From: Epiperipatus broadwayi
Taxonomy: Eukaryota > Onychophora > Udeonychophora > Euonychophora > Peripatidae
Reading direction: 5' to 3'
DNA: 64,000 bases
Assembly (NCBI GenBank): GCA_028023455.1
Contig: JAQFVV010006429.1
Span: forward strand, 1,387,508 to 1,451,507
Position 1 is the stretch's first letter; each line of letters begins with the position of its first letter. The notes under the pieces were generated by a model. That model made no database searches. It worked only from the letters and a program-made list of their open reading frames with translations, and had not been told where the DNA came from. Positions 25,374 through 35,870 of the stretch are shown one piece after another. Position numbers and translations under genes: made by a program.

Positions 25374-25465
25374 TATTTTTCTTATGTATGTGATCGTATG
25401 TAGTGGTTATGTAAGATGGAATGGATGATGTAAGGGAGCTTGAAAATCTGTGTTCAAACCCCTTT

Positions 25466-26097
25466 AATGATATTTTGTTAAATAACTGAACTGTCTAAAA
25501 AATTATATGCTAAATAATAAATATTAATAAAGTTTTGTTTAAAAAATATTAACTCTCTGAAGTGTTTATTTTTACCCTTCCACATTTTAATGTTTTTTTC
25601 ACTATCACTTAGTAGCAATTTAAATTTTAGTTTAACATTTTATGTTGATATTAAAATCTTTTTATATATTATGAATTAATGCATTTCACTTGATTTATCA
25701 AAAATGGAAGTTCACAAACAAAAAAACATTTTTGAAAAATTAAATATGAATGTTACAAATATTGACAAAGTGAAATATGTAATAAAAACAATGTTTTTTA
25801 ATTAGATGATTACAGAAATGCTGATAAAATTCTTGTTTACTTGAACTTTATTTTTAAAACCTGAATGAATTATTGCTAAGTGATCATAAAGCTATAAAAT
25901 TCAGTTCCAAAATTTAAATTGCACTTATAATTATTAAAATAGCACATGGTATTGGACAGTGTTGTTGATAGTAGTTTTATTTTTATTATTATTATGCATT
26001 TCTTAATGTGTATATTTAAAAATAAAACATGTTTGAATAAAATCATGAAAATATTTCTTTTTTAATAATTATTATACAAATATTTTGTAAAAATAAT
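25466..26097. other. No gene seen
   Basis: AT-rich sequence separating two hammerhead elements of the same family; nothing recognisable. Confidence 0.5.
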
Positions 26098-26110
26098 CAT
26101 AAATATCTAA
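26098..26110. repeat. Left target-site duplication of the 26.1-kb element
   Basis: CATAAATATCTAA is repeated exactly at 26737-26749 on the other side of the element. A 13-bp duplication is in the range made by target-primed reverse transcription (LINE or Penelope machinery), unlike the 4-6 bp of LTR integrases. Confidence 0.88.
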
Positions 26111-26736
26111 TGTATAGGGTATATGAGCACAGACTTTCACCCAACCCACCACTCTCCAGTCTATCTAGTGGATTGTGTGAAAGTTTGTGCTTGTATACCC
26201 TATATATTACATATATAGACACAGGTGTATATATAATAAGCCTGTGTTTCAGTTGTTACATTGTAGAGATGTCTGCTCATCCTTGCATTGGTATTTAATG
26301 GATTATGTCCTGTACATGTGGGGTTCAGATTGACCTTAGGTCAATATGGGTGTGACAAGAATCTCAGCCTCAGGGTGGCCTTCGAGCATTCCATCATCAG
26401 ATTTTCAATTGGATGAACAGTTGAAGAGTTGGAGCATGTATTAGATTGGAGACTGTCCATTAAAGTATGAAGATTGTCTACCTTAATATATATCTGAGCA
26501 CTTATAGTATTTATGTGTGGGAGATGATAATCTGGACCAACTGATGATTGCTGGTTTAGCATGAAATACGTATATTGGTGATTATTTATCTTTTCAGCAT
26601 ATATGTGCTTAAATGTATCAGTGTTATTAGATAGACTGGAGAGTGGTGGGTTGTGTGAAAGTCTGTGCTCATATACCCTATATATTACATATATAGACAC
26701 AGGTGTATATATAATAAGCCTGTGTTTCAGTTGTTA
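26111..26736 (+). mobile_element. Complete small retroelement with hammerhead ribozyme
   Basis: 626 bp bounded by a perfect 13-bp target duplication. From left to right: an inverted piece (about 26113-26167) that is the reverse complement of 26629-26681; a direct piece (26175-26262) repeated at 26653-26736 with period 478; a unique body; a hammerhead ribozyme at 26524-26588; and the right copy of the direct repeat ending TTTCAGTTGTTA. There is no protein coding capacity: the minus-strand open frame over 26341-26700 follows the repeat sequence, not a family motif. Partial LTR-like direct repeats with an inverted flap, a hammerhead and a variable-length target duplication match the known plan of Penelope-like elements, so a non-autonomous member moved by Penelope-type enzymes is my preferred reading; an animal retrozyme is the alternative. 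Confidence 0.82.
26524..26588 (+). ncRNA. Hammerhead ribozyme, type I, nearly intact
   Basis: Order seen: AATC and CCAA (stem I 5' side), CTGATGA, a stem II of TGCT/AGCA with loop GGTTT, GAAA, the self-complementary ATACGTAT, then A17, then TTGG and GATT (stem I 3' side). All invariant core bases are present; only the pair next to the core in stem II (normally G-C) is a T/T mismatch. Predicted cleavage after A26574. Stem III has at most 3 pairs with a 2-base loop in a monomer but 8 pairs between two molecules, so activity as a dimer is expected. Confidence 0.85.
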
Positions 26737-26749
26737 CATAAATATCTAA
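26737..26749. repeat. Right target-site duplication of the 26.1-kb element
   Basis: Exact second copy of the 13-mer at 26098-26110. Confidence 0.88.
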
Positions 26750-27257
26750 ATAAACTACTAAAATTACAAAAAAAATTCTCATTGCTAACAACAATAGAAG
26801 AAGCATTTATTTATAATATGCAACTGCTCTCATAGCTCAAATCAAAGAATCTCTCAAAGACTAGTATTGTTGATTCATTTATCATATTTTCTCTATAAAA
26901 TACTAACATCTTCAGATTTTTTGAACTACTAAATCAATATTTACTTTGGTTTAAGTTTGACCATAAAATAAATGCATAACTATAAAAACAGTGCTATAAA
27001 CAGTTGCAATGCCTCCAAATACTCTGTAATGTCATGCAGCTGAAATTGATTAAGTGTAAATATAAAATAAGAAATATACACAAGTAAAAATTTTGTTTAC
27101 ACAAACTGATAAAACAATAATTATGTCAGTACAATAGTCTGCCATCTAGTTCAAACCATAATAATCAATTGATACCAAAATATTAATGTCTATCTAGTAG
27201 TATCTACTCATTGAATATCCCTAGACTAGTTTCTAGCTTATGGCCTGCATTAGTCAT

Positions 27258-27320
27258 CCAAGACTTTCTCACTGATGAAGGCCATAATATAAAAATAAAT
27301 CTGGGGATATTTGAATGAGA
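27258..27320 (+). ncRNA. Decayed hammerhead ribozyme, second family
   Basis: ACTTTCTCA precedes CTGATGA (27272-27278), then AGGCCATA, an A-rich remnant where stem II and GAAA should be, ATC, and TGGGGATA. The flanks match the ribozyme at 31.7 kb (shared CTCA before the core, CCATA loop, and TCTGGGGAT after the cut site), and stem I still pairs over six positions (including G-T wobbles). Stem II 3' side, GAAA and stem III are lost. It is a relic. Confidence 0.5.
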
Positions 27321-27516
27321 TGCACAATACTCTAGCATCCATTGATTACTATGGCATGCATTGGGTGGAAGTATGTATCAAGAGAGTTGCTATTATTTTA
27401 ATAGTATATGTACATATAAAAAATGATAATTATGTTTTAGTGACTTAAGAATTTTATTCTTTACAATTTTAAGATATTATATAATTCAAGCACTAGTGAA
27501 AATTTAAATAAATATT

Positions 27517-27540
27517 AATTTTACTATCTATGTTTTTGTG

Positions 27541-27572
<32 letters not shown>

Positions 27573-27599
27573 AAAACATAGATAGTAAAATTTAAATAC

Positions 27600-27646
<47 letters not shown>

Positions 27647-27654
27647 GTATTTAA
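27517..27654. repeat. Two adjacent TA-cored palindromes
   Basis: ATTTTACTATCTATGTTTTT with a GTG/CAC step flanks a (TA)n core and is mirrored up to 27591. Directly next to it, TTAAATACA (27592-27600) is mirrored by TGTATTTAA around a second, longer (TA)n core (about 27602-27643). Confidence 0.9.
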
Positions 27655-28045
27655 ATGGATTTTATTAGTAACAATAATACAGAATTACTTTTATCAGTAT
27701 AAAATTTTTATACAGCAGTATTTAAAAGAGTACTTTGTAATTTTGTTTAGATAATAGAAATGTGTAAACTGGAAGTGTTTTAAGTTAATGATAGTCAATT
27801 CAGTATTATAATTTAGTAAAAATAAATAAATCATAAGAATAAATAGCATAAATGTCATTTAATAAATTGAGACTGCAAACATTGTGTTAGTAAGAATTCA
27901 ATATCAATAACAGAAATAATGTTTTAACTTCTCTGCTCAAAGTTAATTTGATGTGTTTATATAATAGAAATAAATAATCCTCATAATTTTTCTTGTCTCT
28001 CTTTATCATCTTATATGAGAACAATGATCATAGACTTTAATAAAG

Positions 28046-28124
<79 letters not shown>

Positions 28125-28138
28125 ATATATATATTATA
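28046..28138. repeat. (TA)n microsatellite, longest in the window
   Basis: Alternating TA over about 90 bp with one TTAT interruption near 28112 and another at the end. Confidence 0.95.
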
Positions 28139-30700
28139 ACATACAGAAAATGTATACATAAATGCATTTAATGATCAATGTACTATAATGTTAGGCTTTA
28201 CTTCCTTTTGCAATGATATTTTTGAAATTTACACTCGACTGACTTTGCCATCATTTGGGGTGGTTGTTGGCTTGTAATACTATATGGTTTAATTTATTAA
28301 TCACATTTTAATATTTTATCATATGGTTGTTAATATTACTCTTAATGGTTAAGAATTATAACCCTTGTTTCTGACTGAATTATAGCAGAAATCTCTTTTT
28401 TACTCAACAAACATTTCTGAAAGTTTAAGTCAGCTAGTTATTATTACATGCTGGTAGCATCAAGAAGATTCTCACAACTAGATTTTGACTACTAACCTTC
28501 TTGTTTAATAAAATATTATACAGTAACTATTCTTTATTCATGATATGATAATTAAGCTAAAAGTATTTTCAAAGTTTTTTTTATTTTTTTTTATTGCATT
28601 TTTGCTAAAAAAAATCAAGGGTATCTAATATTAACATATAACTGATGACATGAATATATACACTGCTCTAGAGTCATGTCATGAAATTAAAAAATAAAGG
28701 TATCTTTGCTCAAAATTTTAGGATATAGAAATTATGAGACAAAACTCATCTAGGAGCAATGTTGGCTAATATTTGAAATCAACTAATGACTACAGAAATG
28801 ATGCTTCGCTATAAATAAGAACTTTTCTCAAATGCATATAGAATGTAAATTAACTGAGTCAAGTGATGTTATGTTTCATTTACTGCTTGTCTGTTATCTG
28901 TTGATATTATTATATACCTTTTATTGTTTGGGTTTGTTGAAATTTGCTTATTTATAAGATGTCAGCAATTTTTCATAAAAGCTATATCCTTGTTTATTTT
29001 TTTAATAAACTCACAATTAAAATTATCAAATGCTAAAAATTTCTGGATTGATTCTCAACTAAGCAAATTAATTTTTTAATAAGTCCCTTTAATCAATTAA
29101 TGATAAAAACTGTTATATCAATCATTTTGGTATTTGTATATGTCATGAGTTCTTAAGAAAAAAGCATATGATAAAAAACATATAAAGGCAAATCAGTACT
29201 CTTCTTTAATCAGTGGTGGAGGGAGTATCATATTAAAACTGTATTGTTTTTACAGTCATTGATCAAACTCTTATTGGACCAATCTTCATTTAACTGAGAT
29301 TTTATTCTTTAGTTTGTAAACTAGATATGTATTTACTGATTAATACTAGATTGCTATACGACATCTTTTTGACAATAAAACATGAAACTTGCCTGTGACT
29401 TAAAATATTATCAAGATTTACCAAATTGATTTTCGCATCCTAGAACATAAAACATAGAAGACGGATGTATTAACATGTATAATGAAATTTAAAAAGAATA
29501 TAAAAGAACTTATTTTATAAAAATAAACAAAAATATAGTGAATGTTTTCTGCGATTTAAATATAAGCATTCTTTGCACATATTTTTAATACATGTGTTAG
29601 AAAATGTATGTCTGTTTTTTTTTAATTAAAAGACTAATTAATAATAATAATAAAAACGGTTTCTAACTTAATATGGATGTTTAAAATTAGTAGATAATTA
29701 CTGCATAAATAACATAATAACATAATTACTAAATGGATAATTAAGCAATAATGTTTTCAAAAAATGATTTACCTAATTTTTTATATCAAAAGAAATTTTA
29801 CTATTGCCTCTGAAAAATTACCGAATAATAATAATAATTTTATTATATTGTTCACTAGCAAAATAAATAATTTACCGCTCAAAATAATTAGCTTTATTTA
29901 ATAAGATTGAAATTAAGTTCATAAATTTTGTAAGTAACTATAAAATCTACTGATTCTAATGCACGTGTACAGGCATACTGCATATGCCTATGTATATATA
30001 AAATCATACACAAAGATATTAAATGCATAATTAGACAAATTAGAACAGCAGCGTAAAATAAACTAAGATCAATCCTACTTACGAGATAGAAAAGATACAT
30101 ATGAAAACACCTATATACATATACACTCGTCTAAATGAATAGAGTGCTATTTTTTCTTTAAGACAGCTACGCGTCAAAGAATAAGAGTAATAATAAAAAT
30201 ACATAGGTCATTTATGTATTCTGTACTTCCACTAAGCAACGCATTTTAATAACTACATTTATGTTTAATAATCATTTATGTAAAATGAATTAATATTATG
30301 TACATTACATAAATATTATGTACATTACATAAATATTATATTTATTAAATAGAGAGCAACGATAATGACATTGTGAACATATGTGACCGCTAGGCATAAG
30401 TAAAAAAAGTATTTCAATCAAAATGTATATCGAAAATCATTTGTATATTTCCCAATGTCTACAATGATATGCAAAACTGATGGTCAAAGCTTTTAGCAAT
30501 GGGTAGATATAGATTAAATATTCACTCAATCATAATTTTAATTATTTTATTTTTCTTGAGCTTCTCGTGAAAATTAAAGCATTTTTTTTCTGCCTAGCAA
30601 TTGGATGTTTGTGAGATGTTGAATTATATCCAATTAAGATGATAACGGAAGAGGACATTTCTTCAAATATATTAATTTTGCACTTTTATTGATGTAGTTA
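28139..30700. other. AT-rich stretch; one 20-bp tandem repeat
   Basis: No coding region recognised. At 30292-30339 the 20-mer AATATTATGTACATTACATA is present twice in tandem plus a partial third copy. Confidence 0.5.
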
Positions 30701-30985
30701 GTGACCTCCACTCCATCACACATTTTTGAAACACGTGAATAAAGACATTTTAAAAGACATATATTTCATAAATTTGTTGGAGTGGAGGTTTTGAAGCTCT
30801 TATATAAAACATATTGCACATGGTGAAAAAGAAATGGGGTTGAATTACTCCATGCATAGTGTGTTAAATTGCAAAATAAATGTACTAACCTTTAACTGAG
30901 GTCTAAAGTTTATATGTGGGCTGTGGAATATCTCTAGCTTAATAAATGATCAGTGACATGTGGGTGAAGTAAGTTGGATACTTAT
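30700..30985 (+). mobile_element. Relic of the 40.2-kb hammerhead-element family
   Basis: The part 30820-30980 aligns with the unit junction at about 40540-40700: GAATTACTCCATGCATAGTG against GAATAACTCCGTGTGTGTAA, and TTTAACTGAGGTCTAAAGTT against TTTAACTGAGGTTTAAAGTT, continuing through ATATCTCTAG. Inverted bits (ACCTCCACTCCA at about 30702-30716 and its mirror at about 30779-30792) suggest a rearranged copy. I found no ribozyme core here. Confidence 0.6.
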
Positions 30986-31160
30986 AAATCAAAATGAAAA
31001 TTTAACTTAGCGCTATTTAGTTTTATTATTATACATTTAAAATGTGTTAAATTGCTTTTTTTTAAATTATGACTTAAGATTAATTTATATGTATATTAAT
31101 GTAAAAAAATACTTATACAAAATTTAAATATAAAATTTAATAACATTTATTGTAGCCAGT

Positions 31161-31237
31161 ATACTTTCAACATTTTCACGTCATATTCATGGTGACTGAT
31201 AATGAATATGACGTGAAAGAAAATATCTCGAAAGTAT
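31161..31237. repeat. Short nested palindrome
   Basis: TTTCACGTCATATTCAT (31174-31190) is exactly mirrored at 31202-31218, and ATACTTTC (31161-31168) is mirrored by GAAAGTAT (31230-31237). Possibly the footprint of a small MITE. Confidence 0.8.
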
Positions 31238-31341
31238 TCGGTACAATAAATATCATCAATTTAAACTCTCTAAGAGTATTTTTTCACCTTAATATTTATA
31301 ATGGCACAGCATGGAAATGTAATTATATATATATATATATA

Positions 31342-31872
31342 GATAAAAATGATTTGAATGCCTTCTCTTGTAGTAGCATTTATCATAAATAAAAAAAAAA
31401 AAAAGCTTGTTTAGAGTTATTAGCACACTCTTAATTTTACATATTTGTAAGTGCAAGCTATATATAAGTCATGTGACATCTGACTTGTTATTATTACTTT
31501 TATTATTTTGCTGTTGTGGCTTTAGCTAAATTAAAGAGTTAAGCCTACTAATATATGGAGTATCTGAATTAAGTTCAGGCCCATATGATTTTTTCAGTTG
31601 GAGAGCTGACTTTAAAGACATGTAGATGTCTAAAAGTTTCAGATCTTCTTCTAACAATTATCTTTTAGATAAATGCTTTGCTTGAATTGGTTTTTTAGAT
31701 CTAATGTCCCAACTCCTCACTGAAGAGACCCATAGGTCGAAACCGGTCTGGGGATGGGGACAATCCAAGATAAAAATGATTTGAATGCCTTCTCTTGTAG
31801 TAGCATTTATCATAAATAAAAAAAAAAAAAAAGCTTGTTTAGAGTTATTAGCACACTCTTAATTTTACATAT
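31342..31872 (+). mobile_element. Retrozyme-like element with 103-bp direct repeats and a hammerhead
   Basis: A segment beginning GATAAAAATGATTTGAATGC occurs at 31342-31444 and again at 31769-31872, identical except for one A in a 14/15-A run; the period is 427. Between them lies unique sequence ending in a complete hammerhead (31706-31761) directly before the second repeat. Both outer edges touch (TA)n runs (31324-31341 and 31870-31891). There is no open reading frame of note. Tandem repeats with a hammerhead and no coding capacity are the defining features of retrozymes; the left unit is truncated so only one ribozyme remains. Confidence 0.78.
31706..31761 (+). ncRNA. Hammerhead ribozyme, type I, intact core (second family)
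   Basis: GTCCC, a loop, CTCCTCA (stem I 5' side); CTGAAGA, which fits the core CUGANGA because position 7 is variable; stem II GACC-CATA-GGTC; GAAA; CCGG; then TC with cleavage predicted after C31748; then TGGGGATGGGGAC (stem I 3' side). Stem I pairs over six positions, an internal loop, and five more (GTCCC/GGGAC). ACCGGT across stem III is self-complementary, giving three pairs without a loop in a monomer but six in a dimer. All essential core bases are present. Confidence 0.9.
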
Positions 31873-32389
31873 ATATATATATATATATATTGCACAAATA
31901 TATCTTACAAGTAAATATTTTTAGCAAACACTTTCAAAATAATCATCTTTTTATAACTTCACAAAAGTTTATTGATCATTTTCACTCAACCACATTTTAT
32001 ATTAATTTTATGATGCAAAGGGAATCTGCATTTTAAATGTTCAACTTGTTTTTAATACAAATTCACACTGTTTCATTTCAAATATATGATGTGAATATTG
32101 GGGTAAAAATAATAAATGCTTTTGGGAAGCATTTCCATCTCACTAATTTTTTTTAGTTAGACAAACTATCCAAATGAAAGAGTTATCTTGCAAATATATA
32201 CATTTAGCAAAAACTTATTCAGAATAATCGTCCTAATCACTCTAAGTAAAAAATATTATAATAATATATTTTAATTCTAGTATGTGTTGTTAAAAAAATG
32301 TAGGACTTTTAATTCAATCCCAACTATTCACTGAAAAGTATTATAATAAAAAGAAGCAAGAAGTTTCAAGCGATAATCAAATTATTATT
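31873..32389. other. No gene seen
   Basis: AT-rich with one (TA)n run to 31891; nothing else recognisable. The end may already be degenerate upstream LINE sequence. Confidence 0.45.
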
Positions 32390-33790
32390 GAAATACAGAT
32401 GAAGAAATAGAAAAATTGTTGGAAAAGTTAAAATATGCACATAATATGATGTACTAGGTGATTGAAAAAATGCAGAAGTAATATTGATATTTGAGAAGGT
32501 GGATAAAGAAAATATTAGAAGGTTCTATAAAACATCTTCACCAAGATAATTACATTGTTCATAGAAAACTTTGGATGCAACTAACTAAAAAAATACAAAC
32601 TGGATATTTAAATGGTTTTAAAACAGTAGAACACATCCAATTATTGAATTAATAGAAAATGAAAAGGCATTTGATTATGTAAATATTCCCACAATGATTA
32701 AAGTTTTGCACTATTCAATTATGCCTGGAATATTGTATTATTCTGAAGAATATTAACATGGTTAAAGATATGACATAGCGATTTCATATCTCCAAAAAAT
32801 TTTATAGCAGTTTTACAAAAAAATATTTTTTGGATTAAAGTGGGAAACCAATATAATAAAAATAGTTGAAGATTATTTAAATCTAGATTTTTTTTTTTCA
32901 TGTGTCAAAGCATTAACTGGGAATTTACATTTTGTAGATAATTTACTTCTTTTTTCCAAATAATGCTTCAGAGATTAAAAACTAAATAATGTCTAAAATT
33001 TTTTCAAAAAAAAAAAATTAAGTTTTGTAAATAGGAATTTAAAGATATTAACAGGTGTAAATATTTTAGTTAAATTATTAGTTATAAATTTATTTAAACA
33101 CACATTGATTACGTAAGTAATATTCATTACGGCTGTAGCCTCAAGCACATGCGTATAAAAATGCAATAGTAGGGACCTCTACAGGTCTTAAAACACAAGC
33201 TTACTCATTCTTCTCTTTTCTTCCAAAGAGTAAGCTTGTGGTTTAAGACCTGTAGAGGTCCCTACTATCGCATTTTTATTCGCATGTGCTTGAGGCTACA
33301 GCCTTAATGAATATTACTTAAATTATTAATATAAGTGAAAACATAATGAATAAAATTAATCATAGTATTCAATTTGAATATAGTGTTTTTCATAGAAATA
33401 ACTTAAAAGAAATTATGTCCAGTGTTTGAAAAAGAACAAATTTTAATAGATGGGTTTTATCATTTTTTATTTATGAATTTGATATTAAAAAGAAACTTAA
33501 CAGAGAAGCAGTGCAGAAACTTTAGACTATTCAAGTAATTATGAAGACATATATGTTGGAAATAAGAAGAAAAGCTCAAGAGCAAAATATGTGGTGAGAA
33601 AATTTGCAGATATTTTTAACATTATCAAAAGAATTAAAATTGTGAAATGAAGCTGAGATTGTCATACTGTTAGAAAAGATCATAAATGGACAGTTCAGAC
33701 ATAAATCGGGATCAATAGATTGTGAAAATTTTAGAAAGGAATCAATTTTATTTTATATGTGAAGGAAATAAGAAAATTAACTGGTGTAAT
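32390..33790 (+). pseudogene. LINE (RTE-like) reverse-transcriptase relic, interrupted
   Basis: The plus strand gives, in shifting frames, EKVDKENIRRFYKT (32495-32540; position of the KGD..N.RPISLL motif), IENEKAFDYVN (32653-32683; catalytic motif A, F-D retained) and LHFVDNLLLFS (near 32925-32955; position of LRFADDIVLFS, one D lost). After a palindromic insertion at 33116-33318, homology resumes with MLEIRRKAQEQNMW near 33550-33590 and LTLSKELKL, matching the MLGI.RRDR.RN.WI...T...DI segment that follows RT in this LINE type. The order proves a single split element. Many stops. Confidence 0.7.
33116..33318. mobile_element. Palindromic MITE of 203 bp with TA target duplication
   Basis: Two 91-bp arms (33116-33206 and 33228-33318) are nearly perfect reverse complements around a 21-bp loop. 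The terminus is AGTAATATTCATTA. TA stands on both sides (33114-33115 and 33319-33320), the duplication made by Tc1/mariner-type transposases. The element splits a LINE relic and is therefore younger than it. No coding capacity. Confidence 0.85.
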
Positions 33791-34393
33791 ATGAAGAAGA
33801 GAAGTTATGATTCAGAAAAATTGAATTTAAGTTGGAAAATCTTTAATCCATAATTGATGATAATAATTGAAAATGATAACAAATGTGATAAAAATTAAAC
33901 ATTTGTAAGACCATTTTTATAATAAACATTAATAAATAGAGAATCATTATATCTGATTTTGAGGAACTATATGTAGTTTGGTCTAATTGAAAATATTTTG
34001 TTGGGTTAAAATAACTTGGGAATCATTTGATTTTATTTTTACTATCTAAGTCTATTTGTATGCTGTATGCTTGAAATGTAAAAATGTATATTAACTGTAG
34101 AAACATATATGCCCTTACAACTAATAATAACTAAATTATTTCTACTACAAAAAAATTATCATTTCTTGATGTTGCATTTAATAAAGAACACTTTGCATTC
34201 CAGTAAACAGTGCCGTATGATCGGGTAGGTATTTGCTAGTTCAAGAACTGAATTTTTTAATTATCATTTAATATAAAAGTATTTATGTCAGAACTTTTAG
34301 TATTTTTTTTTTATTTTCTATATAGATTTTTTGGGACATTGTAAACTTTTAATTTTTAATGCTTATCAAAATGAAATTGTTTATATATATGTG

Positions 34394-34432
<39 letters not shown>

Positions 34433-34544
34433 AATAAATACAGGAAATATTTAGCTTTAAAGCAATATACAATTATTATAAGTCTTTTCAATTACAGACA
34501 AGTACAAATTATTTATTGTCTAAAAGTTAAATTAATTTATTAAA
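33791..34544. other. AT-rich stretch with (TA)n(TG)n
   Basis: A mixed TA/TG microsatellite lies at about 34383-34431. No gene recognised. Confidence 0.55.
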
Positions 34545-34975
34545 TATCATCATCATCATCATTTTCAACCATAATCGATTCATTGCAGGATGAATGTCTC
34601 TTCAAGTTCAATTCATCTTTTTTGATCTCTAGCCTCTCTTCTCCACATTACCCCAACACATTTTCTTATTTCATTTATCCATCACACACATGGATTCTTT
34701 GTCAATCTTTTACAATCCAGTTTAAGATTTCAACTGTCCATTTAAAATTACTATCTCTTCAAGTAATATGCCTAGCCCAAGTCCACTTCAATCTCTTAAT
34801 TTTTTCAATGATGTCAATAACACCTGTTTGTTCTCTTGCTCAATGTATTTCATTTTTTGATATCTTTTTGTTACTCCTAATATACATCTACCATAATTCA
34901 GTGAGTGGTTCTATATTTATAGGATATCTGTTTGTAGATTTTTTCCCCATCACAGGCACCGATATTAAATGAATT
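34545..34975 (-). pseudogene. LINE 3'-terminal fragment ending in (ATC)n
   Basis: On the plus strand (ATC)n at 34545-34562 is followed by CATTGCAGGATGAATGTCTC and later TATGCCTAGCCCAAGTCCAC. On the minus strand this translates to pieces such as LGVTKRYQKMKYIEQENK, VLLTSLKKLRDW and GRCILGV. This corresponds to the common animal LINE 3' end whose protein reads MLGVSLRDR..NE.IR..TKV.DI...I..LKW.WAGH and whose 3' end is an (ATG)n-type microsatellite on the coding strand. The recognition is from memory of that family; no RT domain is included here, and stops are frequent. Confidence 0.6.
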
Positions 34976-35759
34976 ATCCTGAGTGTGACATGTGTTCAAA
35001 ACAAACTTCACTTTTTAATCTGCACTTAGAGAAGACTGACTTCTATCCAATACAGGAACTTTGCTTTATATTGATGACCATATATGTATCAGCTTGTTAA
35101 TTAATTCCATCTTTATCATACAAATAAATGCAATGTTTTGCATGGTTTGATGCAGGGGTGAATATCACACTCCAGTGTTTAAGTCCTCAGATCATTTTCA
35201 GTTCTGGGACTTTATCCATCAAACTTTTTATAAACATCTGAGCAATAAAATCATGTTATTATTTATTCTTTAATATCCACAAACCAACAATATATAAAAA
35301 TAATTTTTCATAAAAAATTAGAGTGATAAAAAAAATCACATCAGAAATATGTAATTAATCAAATAAAGATATCATAAATATATAGAATTTTATAATGCTA
35401 TGCTGTGATAGATTTCATTTAAATCAAATTGCTATTTCAATTATTCACACTTCAACAGTAAATGAGTCATAATTTACATTATTAATAAAAGAGTATAATA
35501 TAATGTATTGTGTAGAGATAGTTTTTTTAAGGTAGTTAATAAATGACTTTGATTCTGAAACATGTTCTGTAGAATGATTGGTTTGATATTTATCTGGTAT
35601 AGCATTTAAAGAAAGTATATGATGCTATGATGAAGTTACTTCACCTCACTTAGCTTTTATATATTTGCAATGCTATTAAAAGCTTAATTATATATATATA
35701 TATATATGAAAATAAAGTTACTGTTAACACTAACTGAAATAATCATACAAATATCTAAA
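34976..35759. other. No gene seen
   Basis: AT-rich sequence with a (TA)n run at about 35689-35707 and nothing else recognisable. Confidence 0.5.
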
Positions 35760-35870
35760 CCATTATAATGTGATGTGATGTATTGTGGCTTCTCCTTAAA
35801 CGAAGTCAAAAATATCTCAGCAATTATGCCCAGATAAACCTGTTAGCCACTTTATTTTCCATTCCCCACT

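Larger units (their letters stand above)
24860..25465. mobile_element. Inverted pair of hammerhead-carrying retroelements
   Basis: Two diverged copies of one unit face each other: the arm 24865-25155 is an imperfect reverse complement of about 25165-25460. Shared blocks include AAAAGTTGGAGAG and the ribozyme region. The body resembles that of the 26.1-kb element (shared GTCCATTAA...TCTTAATATT and TGTGTGGGAGATGAT). Each arm has a hammerhead relic pointing outward, at 24947-25005 on the minus strand and at 25311-25373 on the plus strand. Both cores have lost needed bases. Confidence 0.75.

Noticed and set aside
26110-26700. Open frames on both strands inside the 26.1-kb element
   Set aside because: They cross the direct and inverted repeats and the ribozyme, without homology to any protein; the element is non-coding.
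34583-34972. Plus-strand frame of 129 residues
   Set aside because: The similarity to a LINE 3' end is on the minus strand; the plus frame is an antisense accident with no motif.
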